From assembly GCA_902761585.1 (NCBI GenBank), contig CACWKX010000006.1:62001-126000 (forward strand): DNA of 64,000 nucleotides, given 5' to 3'. Positions 50,498 through 59,869 of the stretch are shown piece after piece. The translations under genes were made by a program, and so were the position numbers. The notes under the pieces were generated by a model. The model did not search any database and was not told the origin of the DNA. It was given only the letters and a program-made list of their open reading frames with translations. The first letter of the stretch is position 1. Every line of letters begins with the position of its first letter. Source of the stretch: an uncultured Lachnospiraceae bacterium. Lineage in GTDB: Bacteria; Bacillota; Clostridia; Lachnospirales; Lachnospiraceae.

Positions 50498-51807
50498 GAT
50501 ATTTCTCCTTCTCTCTGATCGATATACACCCTGATCATGCTTGCAACCCGTTTCACAACGCTGCTTGAATTGATGATCAGCAGCGCGTCCCTGATATGGC
50601 GCTCCCGAACCGGGCTTGTAATGATTACAAGCTCTGCATTTGTCCCGATCTTGTCCTTCTGGATCACCTGCTCAATTGAAACGGAATTGTTGCCGAAGAT
50701 GCTGGCAATCGTGGCGAGGACGCCCGGCTTGTCCTCCACCTCCATTCTCAGGAAATAGCTGGAGACCGTGTTCTCAATCCTGCGGATCGGAATCTTCCGG
50801 TACACATTGTCTCTTGTCGTTCCCTGGGAGTGATAGACCGTGTGGCGCGCGACAGAAAAGACATCTCCCATCACAGCGCTGGCTGTCGGCATCTCACCGG
50901 CTCCTCTGCCATAGAACATGACATCCCCAACGGCATCTCCGCGCACATAGACGGCATTGTAGGATCCTTTCACCGTCGCGATCGGGTGGGCCTGCGGGAT
51001 CAGCATCGGATGCACCCGGACCTCGATTCCTTCCTTCCCGTTTGTCGCGAGGCCAATCAGCTTGATGACCCAGCCAAGTGTCTTCGCGTAAGCGATGTCC
51101 TGCGCCGTGATTTTCGTGATCCCCTCCGTGTACACATCCCGGAAGGTGACTCTGGAATGAAACGCGATGGATGCCATGATGGCCATCTTTCTGGCCGCGT
51201 CATACCCCTCGACATCAGCGGTCGGATCCGCCTCCGCATAACCCAGCGCGGTCGCCTCTCTCAGCGCCTGCTCATAGTCCATTCCCTCATCTGTCATCTT
51301 GGACAGAATAAAGTTTGTCGTCCCGTTGACGATTCCCATGACCTCGCTGATCTCGTTGGCAGACAGGCTGTTCTTCAGAGGGGATATGATCGGGATGCCG
51401 CCGGCTACGGAAGCCTCAAACCTCAGCTCCGCATGATTTTCCTCGGCGATCTCCATCAGCTCTCCGCCTCGCTCCGCAATCAGATCCTTGTTCGCGGTGA
51501 CAACGCTTTTTCCCGCCTCGAGAGCGTCCCGGATATAGGTGCAGGCCGGTTCAATGCCGCCGATCAACTCGATGACGATGTCGATGTCCGGATCATCCAC
51601 AATCTGCGAATAGTCACTGGTCAATATGGAAGGGTCATCCACATCCTTCACATGTGCCTCCGGATGCCGCACCAGAATCTTTTTCAGATTCAGGACCGTG
51701 TTCAGCTTCTGAGGCATCTCAGGCCGCTGTGTTTTCATTACCTTGTAGACACCCTTTCCGACCGTTCCAAGGCCGAGAAGCGCCACATTCATTCCGTCTT
51801 TTCCCAT
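50494..51807 (-). CDS. hom: Homoserine dehydrogenase with ACT domain
   Basis: Reduces aspartate semialdehyde to homoserine, the branch to threonine and methionine (437 aa). The Rossmann motif NVALLGLGTVGKGVYKVM, then GGIEPACTYIRDALEAGKSVVTANK, VAGGIPIISPLKNSLSANEI, MGIVNGTTNFILSKM and GYAEADPTADVEGYDAARKMAIMA. The C-terminal ACT domain (RMEVEDKPGVLATIASIFG) suggests feedback control by threonine. The start is M at 51807 or at 51792. It sits unexpectedly between tpiA and gpmI and overlaps gpmI by four bases. Confidence 0.96.
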   Translation of the reverse strand: MGKDGMNVALLGLGTVGKGVYKVMKTQRPEMPQKLNTVLNLKKILVRHPEAHVKDVDDPSILTSDYSQIVDDPDIDIVIELIGGIEPACTYIRDALEAGKSVVTANKDLIAERGGELMEIAEENHAELRFEASVAGGIPIISPLKNSLSANEISEVMGIVNGTTNFILSKMTDEGMDYEQALREATALGYAEADPTADVEGYDAARKMAIMASIAFHSRVTFRDVYTEGITKITAQDIAYAKTLGWVIKLIGLATNGKEGIEVRVHPMLIPQAHPIATVKGSYNAVYVRGDAVGDVMFYGRGAGEMPTASAVMGDVFSVARHTVYHSQGTTRDNVYRKIPIRRIENTVSSYFLRMEVEDKPGVLATIASIFGNNSVSIEQVIQKDKIGTNAELVIITSPVRERHIRDALLIINSSSVVKRVASMIRVYIDQREGEIS

Positions 51808-51963
51808 GTCTCTTTTCCATCCTGCCGATGCCGGTTTGACCCGTTCCGGCTGCTGCCAGTCAGTTGTCACTCATCTGCAATCAGTTCTGGCGATCAGGCC
51901 AGCGCAGTCATCTTACCATACTGCCAAGCTCCTTGTAAATGCACGGCCGTTCATTTTACATGT

Positions 51964-52025
51964 GCTGTTCTCCTTCGCTGTTCTCCTCCGCAGTTTCCCT
52001 GCACTGTTCTCCTGCGCTGTCCTCC
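51964..52025. repeat. Degenerate 11-13-bp tandem repeat array
   Basis: Five units in a row: GCTGTTCTCCTTC, GCTGTTCTCCTCC, GCAGTTTCCCT, GCACTGTTCTCCT and GCGCTGTCCTCC. The first two differ at one base. Confidence 0.6.
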
Positions 52026-52119
52026 TTCATGAAAGACTTGCACAATTCGGCAAATTCCGCCAGCCAGGTTCTTTCGCATATGAAAACCACCGGTTCACAG
52101 GCAGTCACTCCGCCGGCAT

Positions 52120-52149
52120 ATGAAAAGGCAGGCCTCATGGCCTGCCCTT
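52120..52149 (-). terminator. Terminator of tpiA
   Basis: GGCAGGCC (52127-52134) pairs with GGCCTGCC (52139-52146) around a four-base loop, followed on the minus strand by TTTTC. Confidence 0.75.
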
Positions 52150-52167
52150 CATGGTCAGATATCTGTA

Positions 52168-52920
52168 TTACTTATTGTAGTTGACGATTGCCGCAAAGTC
52201 AGCCTTGAGGGATGCGCCACCGATCAGGCCGCCATCGATATCCGGCTTTGCAAGCAGCTCCTTGCAGTTGGACGGCTTCATCGATCCGCCGTACTGGATG
52301 CGGATCTTCTCAGCCGTATCCGTGTCATAGATCTCCGCAATGGTATCGCGGATTGCCTTGCAGACCTCCTCAGCCTGGTCAGCCGTTGCGGTCTTGCCGG
52401 TTCCGATTGCCCAGATCGGCTCGTAAGCGATGACCATGGAAGCCGCCTGCTCCTTTGTCACCCCCTGGAGGTCAGACTTGATCTGAAGGCGGATCCAGTC
52501 GAGGGTCACGCCTGCTTCTCTCTGCTCGAGCGTCTCGCCGCAGCAGAGGATCGGTGTCAGGCCATGCTCAAATGCCTTCAGAACCTTCTTGTTCAGGAAC
52601 TCATCTGTCTCATTGAAGTACTGACGTCTCTCGGAATGTCCGATGATGACCCACTTGCAGCCCGCATCGACAAGCATGTTCGGGGAAATCTCACCGGTGA
52701 AGGCTCCCTTCTCCTCGATATACATATTCTCAGCGCCGACCGTGACGTTCGTCCCCTTCACAGCCTCGACAACCGGGACAATATCAACTGCCGGTACGCA
52801 GTAAACAACATCGGTGTCAGCTCCGGCAACAAGCGGCTTCAGGGTCTCCACCAGAGCCTTCGCCTCGGTCGGAGTCATATTCATCTTCCAGTTGCCGGCA
52901 ATAATCTTCTTTCTAGCCAT
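52168..52920 (-). CDS. tpiA: Triosephosphate isomerase
   Basis: Interconverts dihydroxyacetone phosphate and glyceraldehyde-3-phosphate (250 aa). [11 protein letters not shown] holds the catalytic lysine, [13 protein letters not shown] the histidine, and [16 protein letters not shown] the glutamate and flexible loop. [12 protein letters not shown] and [11 protein letters not shown] bind phosphate. It lies 61 nt after pgk, in the order gapA-pgk-tpiA. Confidence 0.98.
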   Translation of the reverse strand: MARKKIIAGNWKMNMTPTEAKALVETLKPLVAGADTDVVYCVPAVDIVPVVEAVKGTNVTVGAENMYIEEKGAFTGEISPNMLVDAGCKWVIIGHSERRQYFNETDEFLNKKVLKAFEHGLTPILCCGETLEQREAGVTLDWIRLQIKSDLQGVTKEQAASMVIAYEPIWAIGTGKTATADQAEEVCKAIRDTIAEIYDTDTAEKIRIQYGGSMKPSNCKELLAKPDIDGGLIGGASLKADFAAIVNYNK

Positions 52921-52981
52921 GGATTTTTAATCTCCTTTTACTTCAATCAAATGTCTTTCGCTTCGAATGATCTTCTATTGA

Positions 52982-54193
52982 TTACTCTGCATCGTCAGCA
53001 GCGACAACGCCCGGGAGGTCCTTCCCCTCCAGGAACTCAAGGGAAGCTCCGCCGCCGGTGGAGATATGCGTCATCTTGCTGCCATAGCCAAGCTGGTTGA
53101 CGGCTGCCGCAGAGTCGCCGCCGCCGATGATGGTGACGGCATCTGTCTCTGCAAGTGCTGCCGCAACTGCCTTTGTTCCCTTTGCAAGAGTCGGATTCTC
53201 GAACACACCCATCGGTCCGTTCCAGACAACCGTCTTTGCAGTCTTCACAGCGTCTGTATAGAGAGCAACCGTCTTCGGTCCGATATCCATGCCCATCTTG
53301 TCAGCCGGAATCTTGTCCGCATCGACAACCGCAGTCTCAATCTCCGCATCGATCGGCTCCGGGAAATGATCGGTCACAACCGCATCGACCGGAAGAAGGA
53401 GCTTCTTGCCAAGCTTCTGCGCCTTCTCAATCATCTCCTTGCAGTAATCAACCTTCGTCTCATCGAGCAGGGAGGTTCCGACCTCGTAGCCCTTTGCCTT
53501 CAGGAAGGTATACGCCATGCCGCCGCCGATGATCAGCGTATCGCACTTCTCAAGCAGGTTGGAGATGACGTTCAGCTTATCAGCAACCTTTGCACCGCCA
53601 AGAATCGCAACAAACGGGCGCTTCGGATCGTCGACAGCGTTGCTGAGATACTTGATTTCCTTCTGCATCAGATAGCCGACAACGCAGTCACCCTTGATAT
53701 ACTTCGTGACACCGACATTGGAGCAATGGGCTCTGTGAGCAGTACCAAAAGCATCATTGACAAATACATCTGCCAGGGAAGCAAGCTCCTTGGAGAACTC
53801 CTCCCCGTTCTTGGTCTCCTCTGCTCTGTAGCGGGTGTTCTGAAGCAGAATTACATCCCCGTCCTTCATCGCTTCAACAGCAGCCTTTGCATTCGGCCCG
53901 ACAACATTATCGTCCGCTGCAAACTTTACCTCCTGTCCGAGCAGCTCGCTCAGACGCACAGCAACCGGAGCCAGGGAAAGCTTCGGATCCGCAACTCCCT
54001 TCGGTTTTCCAAGATGAGAGCAAAGGATGACCCTTCCACCGTCTGCAATCAGCTTCTTGATTGTCGGAAGTGCTGCTACCAGACGGTTCTCGTCCGTGAT
54101 CTTGCCATCCTTCAGCGGAACGTTGAAGTCGCAGCGAACCAGAACTCTCTTGCCTTTTACGTTGATGTCATCAACGGTCTTCTTTTTCAGCAT
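52982..54193 (-). CDS. pgk: Phosphoglycerate kinase
   Basis: First ATP-producing step of glycolysis (403 aa). [86 protein letters not shown] and [15 protein letters not shown] are all diagnostic. The start MLKKKTVDD is set by AAAGGAGG nine bases upstream; the frame is open to 54310 but not family-like. A terminator separates it from gapA, so read-through or a separate promoter is needed. Confidence 0.98.
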   Translation of the reverse strand: MLKKKTVDDINVKGKRVLVRCDFNVPLKDGKITDENRLVAALPTIKKLIADGGRVILCSHLGKPKGVADPKLSLAPVAVRLSELLGQEVKFAADDNVVGPNAKAAVEAMKDGDVILLQNTRYRAEETKNGEEFSKELASLADVFVNDAFGTAHRAHCSNVGVTKYIKGDCVVGYLMQKEIKYLSNAVDDPKRPFVAILGGAKVADKLNVISNLLEKCDTLIIGGGMAYTFLKAKGYEVGTSLLDETKVDYCKEMIEKAQKLGKKLLLPVDAVVTDHFPEPIDAEIETAVVDADKIPADKMGMDIGPKTVALYTDAVKTAKTVVWNGPMGVFENPTLAKGTKAVAAALAETDAVTIIGGGDSAAAVNQLGYGSKMTHISTGGGASLEFLEGKDLPGVVAADDAE

Positions 54194-54316
54194 GTCAGTA
54201 TGCCTCCTTTTTGAATACCAGGCCAGCAGGCTTCCCTGTCTTCCCCATTGAATGTCCTTCTCCCAAAGAAAACAGGTCCAGGGCCTGTGTCCTGCCATGT
54301 TCTTTCTCAAAACCGA

Positions 54317-54347
54317 AGAAAAGGTCCGGTCCTTTCAGACCGGACCT
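54317..54347 (-). terminator. Terminator between gapA and pgk
   Basis: GGTCCGGTC (54324-54332) pairs with GACCGGACC (54339-54347) around a six-base loop, and TTTTC follows on the minus strand. It could allow gapA to be expressed in excess over pgk. Confidence 0.8.
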
Positions 54348-54381
54348 CCTCAGGTCTTATCGTAATTCAGTTGAGATCCAA

Positions 54382-55389
54382 TTACTGAAGCTCAGAGAAA
54401 TACTTGATGGTACGAACCATCTGGCTGGTATAGGAATTCTCGTTGTCATACCAGGAAACAACCTGAACAAGTGTCTTGCCGTTGCCCATATCAAGAACCT
54501 TTGTCTGGGTTGCATCGAAGATGGAACCAGCCTTGCTGTTGATGATATCGGAGGAAACGATCTCATCAGTGTTGTACTCGAAGGACTCGGTGGACTCCTT
54601 CTTCATCTGAGCATTGACATCATCTGCAGAAACCACTCCGTCGACAACAGCGTCAAGGATGGTGGTGGATCCTGTAGCGACCGGTACACGCTGAGCTGCG
54701 CCGTTCAGCTTTCCGTTCAGCTCCGGGATAACCAGGCCGATTGCCTTAGCTGCGCCGGAGGAAGCCGGAACAATGTTCTGAGCTGCTGCACGGCTGCGGC
54801 GAAGGTTGCCCTTTCTCTGCGGTCCATCAAGAACCATCTGATCACCGGTGTAAGCGTGAACGGTGGTCATGAATCCGGACTCAACCGGTGCCAGATCGTT
54901 CAGAGCCTTTGCCATCGGTGCAAGGCAGTTGGTTGTGCAGGAAGCTGCGGAGATGATGGTATCGGAAGCCTTCAGGGTCTTGTGGTTGACATTGAAGACA
55001 ATGGTCGGAAGGTCATTGCCTGCCGGAGCAGAGATGACAACCTTGCGAGCGCCTGCATCGATGTGAGCCTGAGCCTTTGCCTTGCTGGTGTAGAAGCCGG
55101 TGCACTCCAGAACAACATCGATCTTCAGCTCGCCCCACGGAAGATCCTTTGCATCCTTCTCCTTGTAGATCTCGATCTCCTTGCCGTTGACAATGATGGA
55201 ATGATCGGTAGACTCAACAGTGCCCTCATAATGACCATGAGTTGTATCATACTTAAGAAGATAAGCAAGCATCTCCGGGCTGGTCAGATCGTTGATTGCG
55301 ACAACATCATAACCCGGTGCCTGGAACATCTGACGGAATGCAAGGCGTCCAATACGGCCAAAGCCATTGATTGCAACTCTTACTGCCAT
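54382..55389 (-). CDS. gapA: Glyceraldehyde-3-phosphate dehydrogenase
   Basis: NAD-linked glycolytic dehydrogenase (335 aa). [17 protein letters not shown] binds NAD. The catalytic cysteine is in [18 protein letters not shown], with the histidine in [10 protein letters not shown], and [21 protein letters not shown] and [12 protein letters not shown] complete the site. The aspartate in [11 protein letters not shown] favours NAD over NADP. It is the first gene of the glycolytic cluster. AGGAGG stands about eight bases before the ATG. Confidence 0.98.
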   Translation of the reverse strand: MAVRVAINGFGRIGRLAFRQMFQAPGYDVVAINDLTSPEMLAYLLKYDTTHGHYEGTVESTDHSIIVNGKEIEIYKEKDAKDLPWGELKIDVVLECTGFYTSKAKAQAHIDAGARKVVISAPAGNDLPTIVFNVNHKTLKASDTIISAASCTTNCLAPMAKALNDLAPVESGFMTTVHAYTGDQMVLDGPQRKGNLRRSRAAAQNIVPASSGAAKAIGLVIPELNGKLNGAAQRVPVATGSTTILDAVVDGVVSADDVNAQMKKESTESFEYNTDEIVSSDIINSKAGSIFDATQTKVLDMGNGKTLVQVVSWYDNENSYTSQMVRTIKYFSELQ

Positions 55390-55506
55390 AATTTAATCCT
55401 CCTGGATAAAGTAAAACTATAAGTTTTCCGTCGAGCCGCCATCATAACCGCAAGCAGTCCACGGCGCTCAACCTGTTAAATATTCTACATTCACTTTTCC
55501 GAAAAA

Positions 55507-56706
55507 TCAAGTATATGCCCGAAGTTTCCGGACATCCTGCTCGAGAATTCTCGCTGTCTGCGTGATCTCCTCCTCCGTATTAAACGCGCCGATGCTAAAC
55601 CGCACACTGCTTCTTGCCTGTGCATGATTTCTTCCGACCGCAAGCAGAACATGAGAGGGATCCAGCGAACCGGCGGAGCACGCACTCCCGGATGAAGCAC
55701 AAATTCCCTGCATATCAAGCAAAGCCAGCAGTGCCTCTCCGTCCACTCCTTCAAAGCAGAAATTTGCGTTGCCGGGCAGCCTTCTTATTTCAGAGCAACC
55801 CTCATTCTCCGCTGCAGCCGGTCCATTCAGAAGCGTTCCCGGAATTCTGGCCATGATCTGCCTGATCAACAGATTTCGGAGGCATCTCTCATGCTCCATC
55901 CGGTCTTTCATCCGCCCGCCTGCAGCCTCCGCCGCCTTTGCGAAACCAACGATTCCCGGAACGTTCTCGGTTCCGGCGCGTTTTCCTCGCTCCTGTCCGC
56001 CCCCGTGAATGAAAGACGGCAGCTGAATGCCCCTCCTGATATAAAGAAAGCCCACCCCCTTCGGGCCATAGAGCTTATGGCTGCTGGCAGAAAGCAGGTC
56101 AATGCCCATGTCCCGCACGCTCACCGGGATCTGTCCATATGCCTGGACAGCGTCTGTGTGAAACAGGATGCCGTGATCGTGTGCGATCTGCCCGATTCTG
56201 GCAATCGGCTCTACTGTGCCGATTTCATTGTTTGCAAACATCACGGAGATCAGCACCGTCTCTTTCCGGATTGCCCGCTCTACATCCTCCGGATCGATAA
56301 ATCCTTCCTTGTCCGGCTGAATGAACGTGACCTCCGCCCCCTGTTTCTTCAGCCACTCACAGGTGTGCAGGACAGCGTGATGCTCAATTGCCGTCGTGAT
56401 GATATGCGGCGGTCTGTCTCCGCCTTTGTCCAGCGTCAGTTCAAACACACCCTTGAGCGCCCAGTTGTCCGCCTCGCTTCCTCCGGATGTAAAAAAGACT
56501 TCGTCCCTGTCCGCCCCGATCAGATCTGCAATTGTCTTTCTGGACCGCATGACTGCACCGCGGCAGATCTGTCCTGCCTCATACACAGCAGAAGCATTGC
56601 CAAAGGTTTCTGTCAAAAACGGCAGCATGGCCGAGACTGCCTCGGGCAGCATCCTTGTTGTTGCCGCATTGTCCAGATAGATGAATTCCGGTTTATCCCC
56701 GCTCAT
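55507..56706 (-). CDS. nifS: Cysteine desulfurase (NifS/IscS type)
   Basis: PLP enzyme (399 aa) that releases sulfur from cysteine for iron-sulfur cluster assembly. YLDNAATTRMLPEAVSAM, FTSGGSEADNWAL, TTAIEHHAVLHTCEWL, SVMFANNEIGTVEPI, HTDAVQAYGQIPV and the PLP lysine in SASSHKLYGPKGVGF. The sulfur-carrying cysteine is in the loop ICASSGSACSAGS. It overlaps the iscR stop by four bases. No scaffold gene follows; the IscU-like gene lies at 35.3 kb. Confidence 0.96.
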   Translation of the reverse strand: MSGDKPEFIYLDNAATTRMLPEAVSAMLPFLTETFGNASAVYEAGQICRGAVMRSRKTIADLIGADRDEVFFTSGGSEADNWALKGVFELTLDKGGDRPPHIITTAIEHHAVLHTCEWLKKQGAEVTFIQPDKEGFIDPEDVERAIRKETVLISVMFANNEIGTVEPIARIGQIAHDHGILFHTDAVQAYGQIPVSVRDMGIDLLSASSHKLYGPKGVGFLYIRRGIQLPSFIHGGGQERGKRAGTENVPGIVGFAKAAEAAGGRMKDRMEHERCLRNLLIRQIMARIPGTLLNGPAAAENEGCSEIRRLPGNANFCFEGVDGEALLALLDMQGICASSGSACSAGSLDPSHVLLAVGRNHAQARSSVRFSIGAFNTEEEITQTARILEQDVRKLRAYT

Positions 56707-57188
56707 CTCTTTCCTCCTGCAGCACAGCCAGGCAGCTCGTCCGGATGACCGGTTCGTGCTTTTCTCGATTCTTTGACAAGCTCAGACAGGTAGATGCCAT
56801 CGACCGTATCCGTGATCGCCGTGTTGATTTTCTCCCATACATACTTTGACACGCACATCTCGGCCCCTGCACAGCCGCTCTCCTTCCCGGCCGACTCCGA
56901 CTTCAGTCCCGGACAGGAGACTGCATCTGTGCTGCCCTCACAGGCCCTCAGCACATCCCCTACCGAGATTTCAGAAGCATCCCGTCCAAGCCTGTAGCCT
57001 CCCTGTGCTCCTCTGCTCGATGTGACAAGCCCGGCTTTCTTCAGCGACGATGCCAGCTGTTCCAGGTAGGACTCCGAGATGCACTCCCTTCGGGCAATAC
57101 TGCTCAAAGAGACCGTCTCCTCATCCATATGTGATGCAAGATCAATCATAGCCCGAAGGCCATACCTGCCCTTCGTGGATAATTTCAT
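56703..57188 (-). CDS. iscR: Rrf2/IscR family regulator
   Basis: A 161-aa winged-helix regulator of Fe-S biogenesis or cysteine metabolism. MKLSTKGRYGLRAMIDLA and the recognition segment ISESYLEQLASSLKKAGLVTSSRGAQGGYRLGR are typical Rrf2. The C-terminal loop has cysteines in the CPGL, SGCAG and EMCVS segments, so an Fe-S ligand set is plausible, though the spacing is wider than in E. coli IscR. It overlaps nifS by four bases. An operator-like dyad at 57216-57232 lies in its own leader, suggesting autoregulation. Confidence 0.93.
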   Translation of the reverse strand: MKLSTKGRYGLRAMIDLASHMDEETVSLSSIARRECISESYLEQLASSLKKAGLVTSSRGAQGGYRLGRDASEISVGDVLRACEGSTDAVSCPGLKSESAGKESGCAGAEMCVSKYVWEKINTAITDTVDGIYLSELVKESRKARTGHPDELPGCAAGGKR

Positions 57189-57215
57189 GCTTGTTCTTTC
57201 CTCCGATATTTTAAT

Positions 57216-57232
57216 CCTAGTATTTTACTTGG
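57216..57232. promoter_or_regulatory. IscR/Rrf2 operator candidate
   Basis: A dyad CC-x-AGTA, three bases, TACT-x-GG spans 57216-57232, just downstream of the iscR -10. The layout resembles known IscR and CymR sites. Confidence 0.55.
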
Positions 57233-57241
57233 AATTAAAAA

Positions 57242-57270
57242 AATATATCACAGGACAACCAAGGCGTCAA
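57242..57270 (-). promoter_or_regulatory. Promoter of iscR-nifS
   Basis: TTGACG (57265-57270), 17 nt and TATATT (57242-57247) on the minus strand, directly after the glgA terminator. Confidence 0.65.
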
Positions 57271-57311
57271 GAAAGAAGAGGGGCAACGGGATTTTCCCGC
57301 TGCCCCTCTTC
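57271..57311 (-). terminator. Terminator of glgA
   Basis: GAAGAGGGGCA-type arms pair 57275-57285 with 57301-57311, with an inner CGGG/CCCG pairing. CTTTCTTG follows on the minus strand and contains the start of the iscR -35. Confidence 0.7.
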
Positions 57312-57352
57312 TACTATTTTTCCTTCTTTTTATTCCTTCTTCTTACTCCTGC

Positions 57353-58798
57353 TTACCAGCCCAGCAGATGATCGTACAGCTCCTCATACTGTTTTGCAGA
57401 AGTCTTCCATGAAAAATCCTTCGCCATCGCGCGGTCAATCATCTTGTTCCACTCTCTTCTGCGGTTATAGAAGACATCCATCGCGTACTTGATTGTGCCA
57501 AGCATCTCATGTGCATTATAGTTTGCAAATGAGAATCCGGTTCCGGTCGACTCGTATTCATTGTAGGGCTCCACTGTATCCTTCAGTCCACCCGTTTCCC
57601 TGACAATCGGGATAGTCCCGTAGCGAAGGCTCATCAGCTGGCTGAGTCCGCACGGTTCAAACAGGGACGGCATCAGGAATGCATCGCAGGATGCATAGAT
57701 CTTGTGACTCATCGCCTCAGAATAATATATGTTTGCCGAGACCTTTCCCTGATATTTCCACGCGAAATGACGGAACATATTCTCATATCGTTCCTCACCT
57801 GTTCCAAGCACGACAATCTGCAGATCCTGCTGGCAGATCTCATCCATCATGTACGCAATCAGGTCAAAGCCCTTCTGGTCTGTCAGTCTTGAAACAATGC
57901 CGATCATAAACTTCCGATCGTCCTGCTCAAGCCCCAGCTCCCGCTGCAGTGCCCTCTTGTTCTTAATCTTCTCCTTGCGGAAATTTCTTGCATTATAGGG
58001 CTGCTCGATAAACTGATCGGTCTCCGGATTGTACTCATCATAGTCAATTCCGTTCACAATTCCGCTCAGACAGTTGGAGCGCGCACGCATCAGTCCATCC
58101 AGTCGTTCCCCATAGAATGGCGTCTTAATCTCCTCTGCATAGGTTCTGGACACCGTCGTGATCCAGTCCGCGTAGACAATACCGCCCTTCAGATAATTGG
58201 CATCCCCGTATGCCTCCAGCTTGTCCGGCGTAAAATAGGACTTGTCAAGCCCTGTGATATCCTGAATGGTCTTCACGTCCCATACCCCCTGAAACTTCAG
58301 GTTGTGAATGGTCATGACCGACTTCATGTTCCGGTAGAAATCGCCCTGATGGAAGCTGTCCTTCAGGTAGACCGGAACAAGTCCCGTCTGCCAGTCATGG
58401 CAGTGGACAATATCCGGCTGGAATCCGATAACCGGAAGTGCAGAGAGAGCCGCCCTTGAGAAGAACGCGAACTTCTCCACATCCTGATAGATATTCCCAT
58501 AGGGCTTTGGCCCTGCAAAGTAGTACTCATTGTCAATGAAGTAGAAATGTACGCCCTGGTATTCCATCTCCAGGATACCGACATACTGGCTTCTCCAAGA
58601 CAGATCCATGTAGAAGTGGGTCAGATACTGCATCTTATCCTTCCACTCCTGTCTCATACACATATACTTCGGCAGGATCACGCGGCAGTCATACTTCTCC
58701 TTGTCGAAGCACTTCGGCAGCGATCCAACCACATCGGCAAGGCCGCCTGTCTTGATAAACGGCACGCCCTCCGATGCCACAAACAGTATCTTTTTCAT
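57353..58798 (-). CDS. glgA: Glycogen (starch) synthase
   Basis: GT5 glucosyltransferase (481 aa) that extends alpha-1,4-glucan from ADP-glucose. KKILFVASEGVPFIKTGGLADVVGSLPK carries the KTGGL nucleotide-binding motif. DIVHCHDWQTGLVPVYL, MTIHNLKFQGVWD, NGIDYDEYNPETD, IGIVSRLTDQKGFDLI and SLFEPCGLSQLMSLRYGTIPIVRETGGLKDTV are all canonical. GGAGG eight bases before MKKILFV sets the start. It is not accompanied by glgC, glgD, glgB or glgP here, so it appears monocistronic. Confidence 0.96.
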   Translation of the reverse strand: MKKILFVASEGVPFIKTGGLADVVGSLPKCFDKEKYDCRVILPKYMCMRQEWKDKMQYLTHFYMDLSWRSQYVGILEMEYQGVHFYFIDNEYYFAGPKPYGNIYQDVEKFAFFSRAALSALPVIGFQPDIVHCHDWQTGLVPVYLKDSFHQGDFYRNMKSVMTIHNLKFQGVWDVKTIQDITGLDKSYFTPDKLEAYGDANYLKGGIVYADWITTVSRTYAEEIKTPFYGERLDGLMRARSNCLSGIVNGIDYDEYNPETDQFIEQPYNARNFRKEKIKNKRALQRELGLEQDDRKFMIGIVSRLTDQKGFDLIAYMMDEICQQDLQIVVLGTGEERYENMFRHFAWKYQGKVSANIYYSEAMSHKIYASCDAFLMPSLFEPCGLSQLMSLRYGTIPIVRETGGLKDTVEPYNEYESTGTGFSFANYNAHEMLGTIKYAMDVFYNRRREWNKMIDRAMAKDFSWKTSAKQYEELYDHLLGW

Positions 58799-58917
58799 GC
58801 TGATATCCTCCAATCCTTTCCGGGATTTTCACGTTCTGTTTCCCATATCATAACTCATCTGAACAAATATATCCACAGTTGATCTTATTTACGAATTCAT
58901 TTGCGAATGACATTCCG

Positions 58918-58951
58918 AAAAAAGTCCCCGGAAAATCGCTTCTCCGGGGAC
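58918..58951 (-). terminator. Terminator of ridA
   Basis: GTCCCCGGA (58924-58932) pairs with TCCGGGGAC (58943-58951), followed on the minus strand by TTTTTTC. Confidence 0.85.
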
Positions 58952-58979
58952 ACCTCTGTCCTTCTGTCTGATCACATTA

Positions 58980-59348
58980 TCAAACTTCTGCAACGGCCTC
59001 GATCTCGCACCCTACGCCAAGCGGGAGGTCCTTCACCGCTACACAGCTGCGTGCCGGCTTCGAAACAAAATACTTCGCATAGACTTCGTTGAATGCCTTG
59101 AAATCCTGAATGTCTGCAAGGAAGCAGGTTGTCTTGACAACCTTCTCAAAGCCACTTCCAGCTGCCTTCAGAATCTCTCCGACATTCCTGCAGCTCTGCT
59201 CAGCCTGCGCCGCGATATCCTCCGCGAACTTTCCTGTCTGCGGATCAATCGGTGTCTGTCCGGACACAAATACGAGTCCTCCGGTCACGATTCCCTGGGA
59301 ATACGGGCCGATTGCCGCCGGTGCCTTCTCTGTCGATACAACCTTCAT
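58980..59348 (-). CDS. ridA: RidA family enamine/imine deaminase
   Basis: A 122-aa trimeric protein that hydrolyses reactive 2-aminoacrylate released by PLP enzymes such as threonine ammonia-lyase (ilvA at 14.8 kb). APAAIGPYSQGIVTGGLVFVSGQ, QAEQSCRNVGEILKAAGSGFEKVVKTTCFLADI, and the conserved arginine in KPARSCVAVKDLPLGVGCEIEAVA. Two adjacent ATGs; the second has GGAGG seven bases upstream. It has its own promoter and terminator. Confidence 0.96.
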   Translation of the reverse strand: MKVVSTEKAPAAIGPYSQGIVTGGLVFVSGQTPIDPQTGKFAEDIAAQAEQSCRNVGEILKAAGSGFEKVVKTTCFLADIQDFKAFNEVYAKYFVSKPARSCVAVKDLPLGVGCEIEAVAEV

Positions 59349-59385
59349 CATTCCGCCTCCTTTTTCTTTATGAAATCCTGTGACA

Positions 59386-59415
59386 ATTATACCTGCCCCC
59401 GCAGCAGAAAATCAA
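59386..59415 (-). promoter_or_regulatory. Promoter of ridA
   Basis: TTGATT (59410-59415), 18 nt and a perfect TATAAT (59386-59391) on the minus strand, about 40 nt before the start codon. Confidence 0.55.
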
Positions 59416-59525
59416 GCTCCCTCTTTTCCCTGTCAGACAAACGCTGTATCATCATGTCTGAATGGCAGCCGGAAATCATCGGATCAGCGGGCTGCGTACC
59501 TGTATATGATAGGAGGTTTTTCTAT

Positions 59526-59798
59526 ATGGATGCTGCTGCGACCCTGTATCTGATTGTGCTCAATGTCATCACGTTGATTGTCTACGGCGCCGACAAGTAC
59601 AAAGCCGTCCACAATCAGTGGCGGATTCCGGAGAAAACACTGCTCATCCTGGCCGCTGCCGGCGGCAGCATCGGGGCCCTGGCAGGCATGTACCTCTTTC
59701 ATCATAAGACGAGAAAACCGAAGTTCTCCATCGGTGTCCCCTTTATTCTGGTGATTCAAGTCATCCTGTTCCGTCTGCTACAGACTCGAATCATATAA
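59526..59798 (+). CDS. DUF1294 family small membrane protein
   Basis: A 90-aa protein with two to three hydrophobic segments: YLIVLNVITLIVYGADKYKA, LLILAAAGGSIGALAGMYLF, and FILVIQVILFRLL. The HHKTRKPKFSIGVPF motif is typical of DUF1294 proteins, whose function is unknown. AGGAGG about nine bases before the ATG; the longer frame to 59370 is unlikely. It is divergent from ridA and faces tsf. Confidence 0.85.
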   Translation: MDAAATLYLIVLNVITLIVYGADKYKAVHNQWRIPEKTLLILAAAGGSIGALAGMYLFHHKTRKPKFSIGVPFILVIQVILFRLLQTRII

Positions 59799-59869
59799 TA
59801 ATCTGATAATAATCTGATTCGGGCAGGACAGAGTGAATCTGCTCTGCCCGATACGGCGCCTCCGCCTTC

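Larger units (their letters stand above)
51808..52167. other. 360-bp gap between tpiA and hom
   Basis: The gap holds the tpiA terminator (52120-52149) and an array of short degenerate repeats (51964-52025). A 60-codon frame at 51956-52138 (minus) begins in the terminator loop and reads through the repeats; I do not consider it a gene. No promoter for hom was identified with confidence. Confidence 0.5.

Noticed and set aside
51956-52138. 60-codon minus-strand frame in the tpiA-hom gap
   Set aside because: Its ATG lies in the loop of the tpiA terminator and the rest translates the degenerate repeats; no ribosome site.
50830-54214. Plus-strand frames of 400 and 382 codons opposite hom and pgk
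   Set aside because: Fully antisense to conserved genes with diagnostic motifs; composition is that of a shadow frame.
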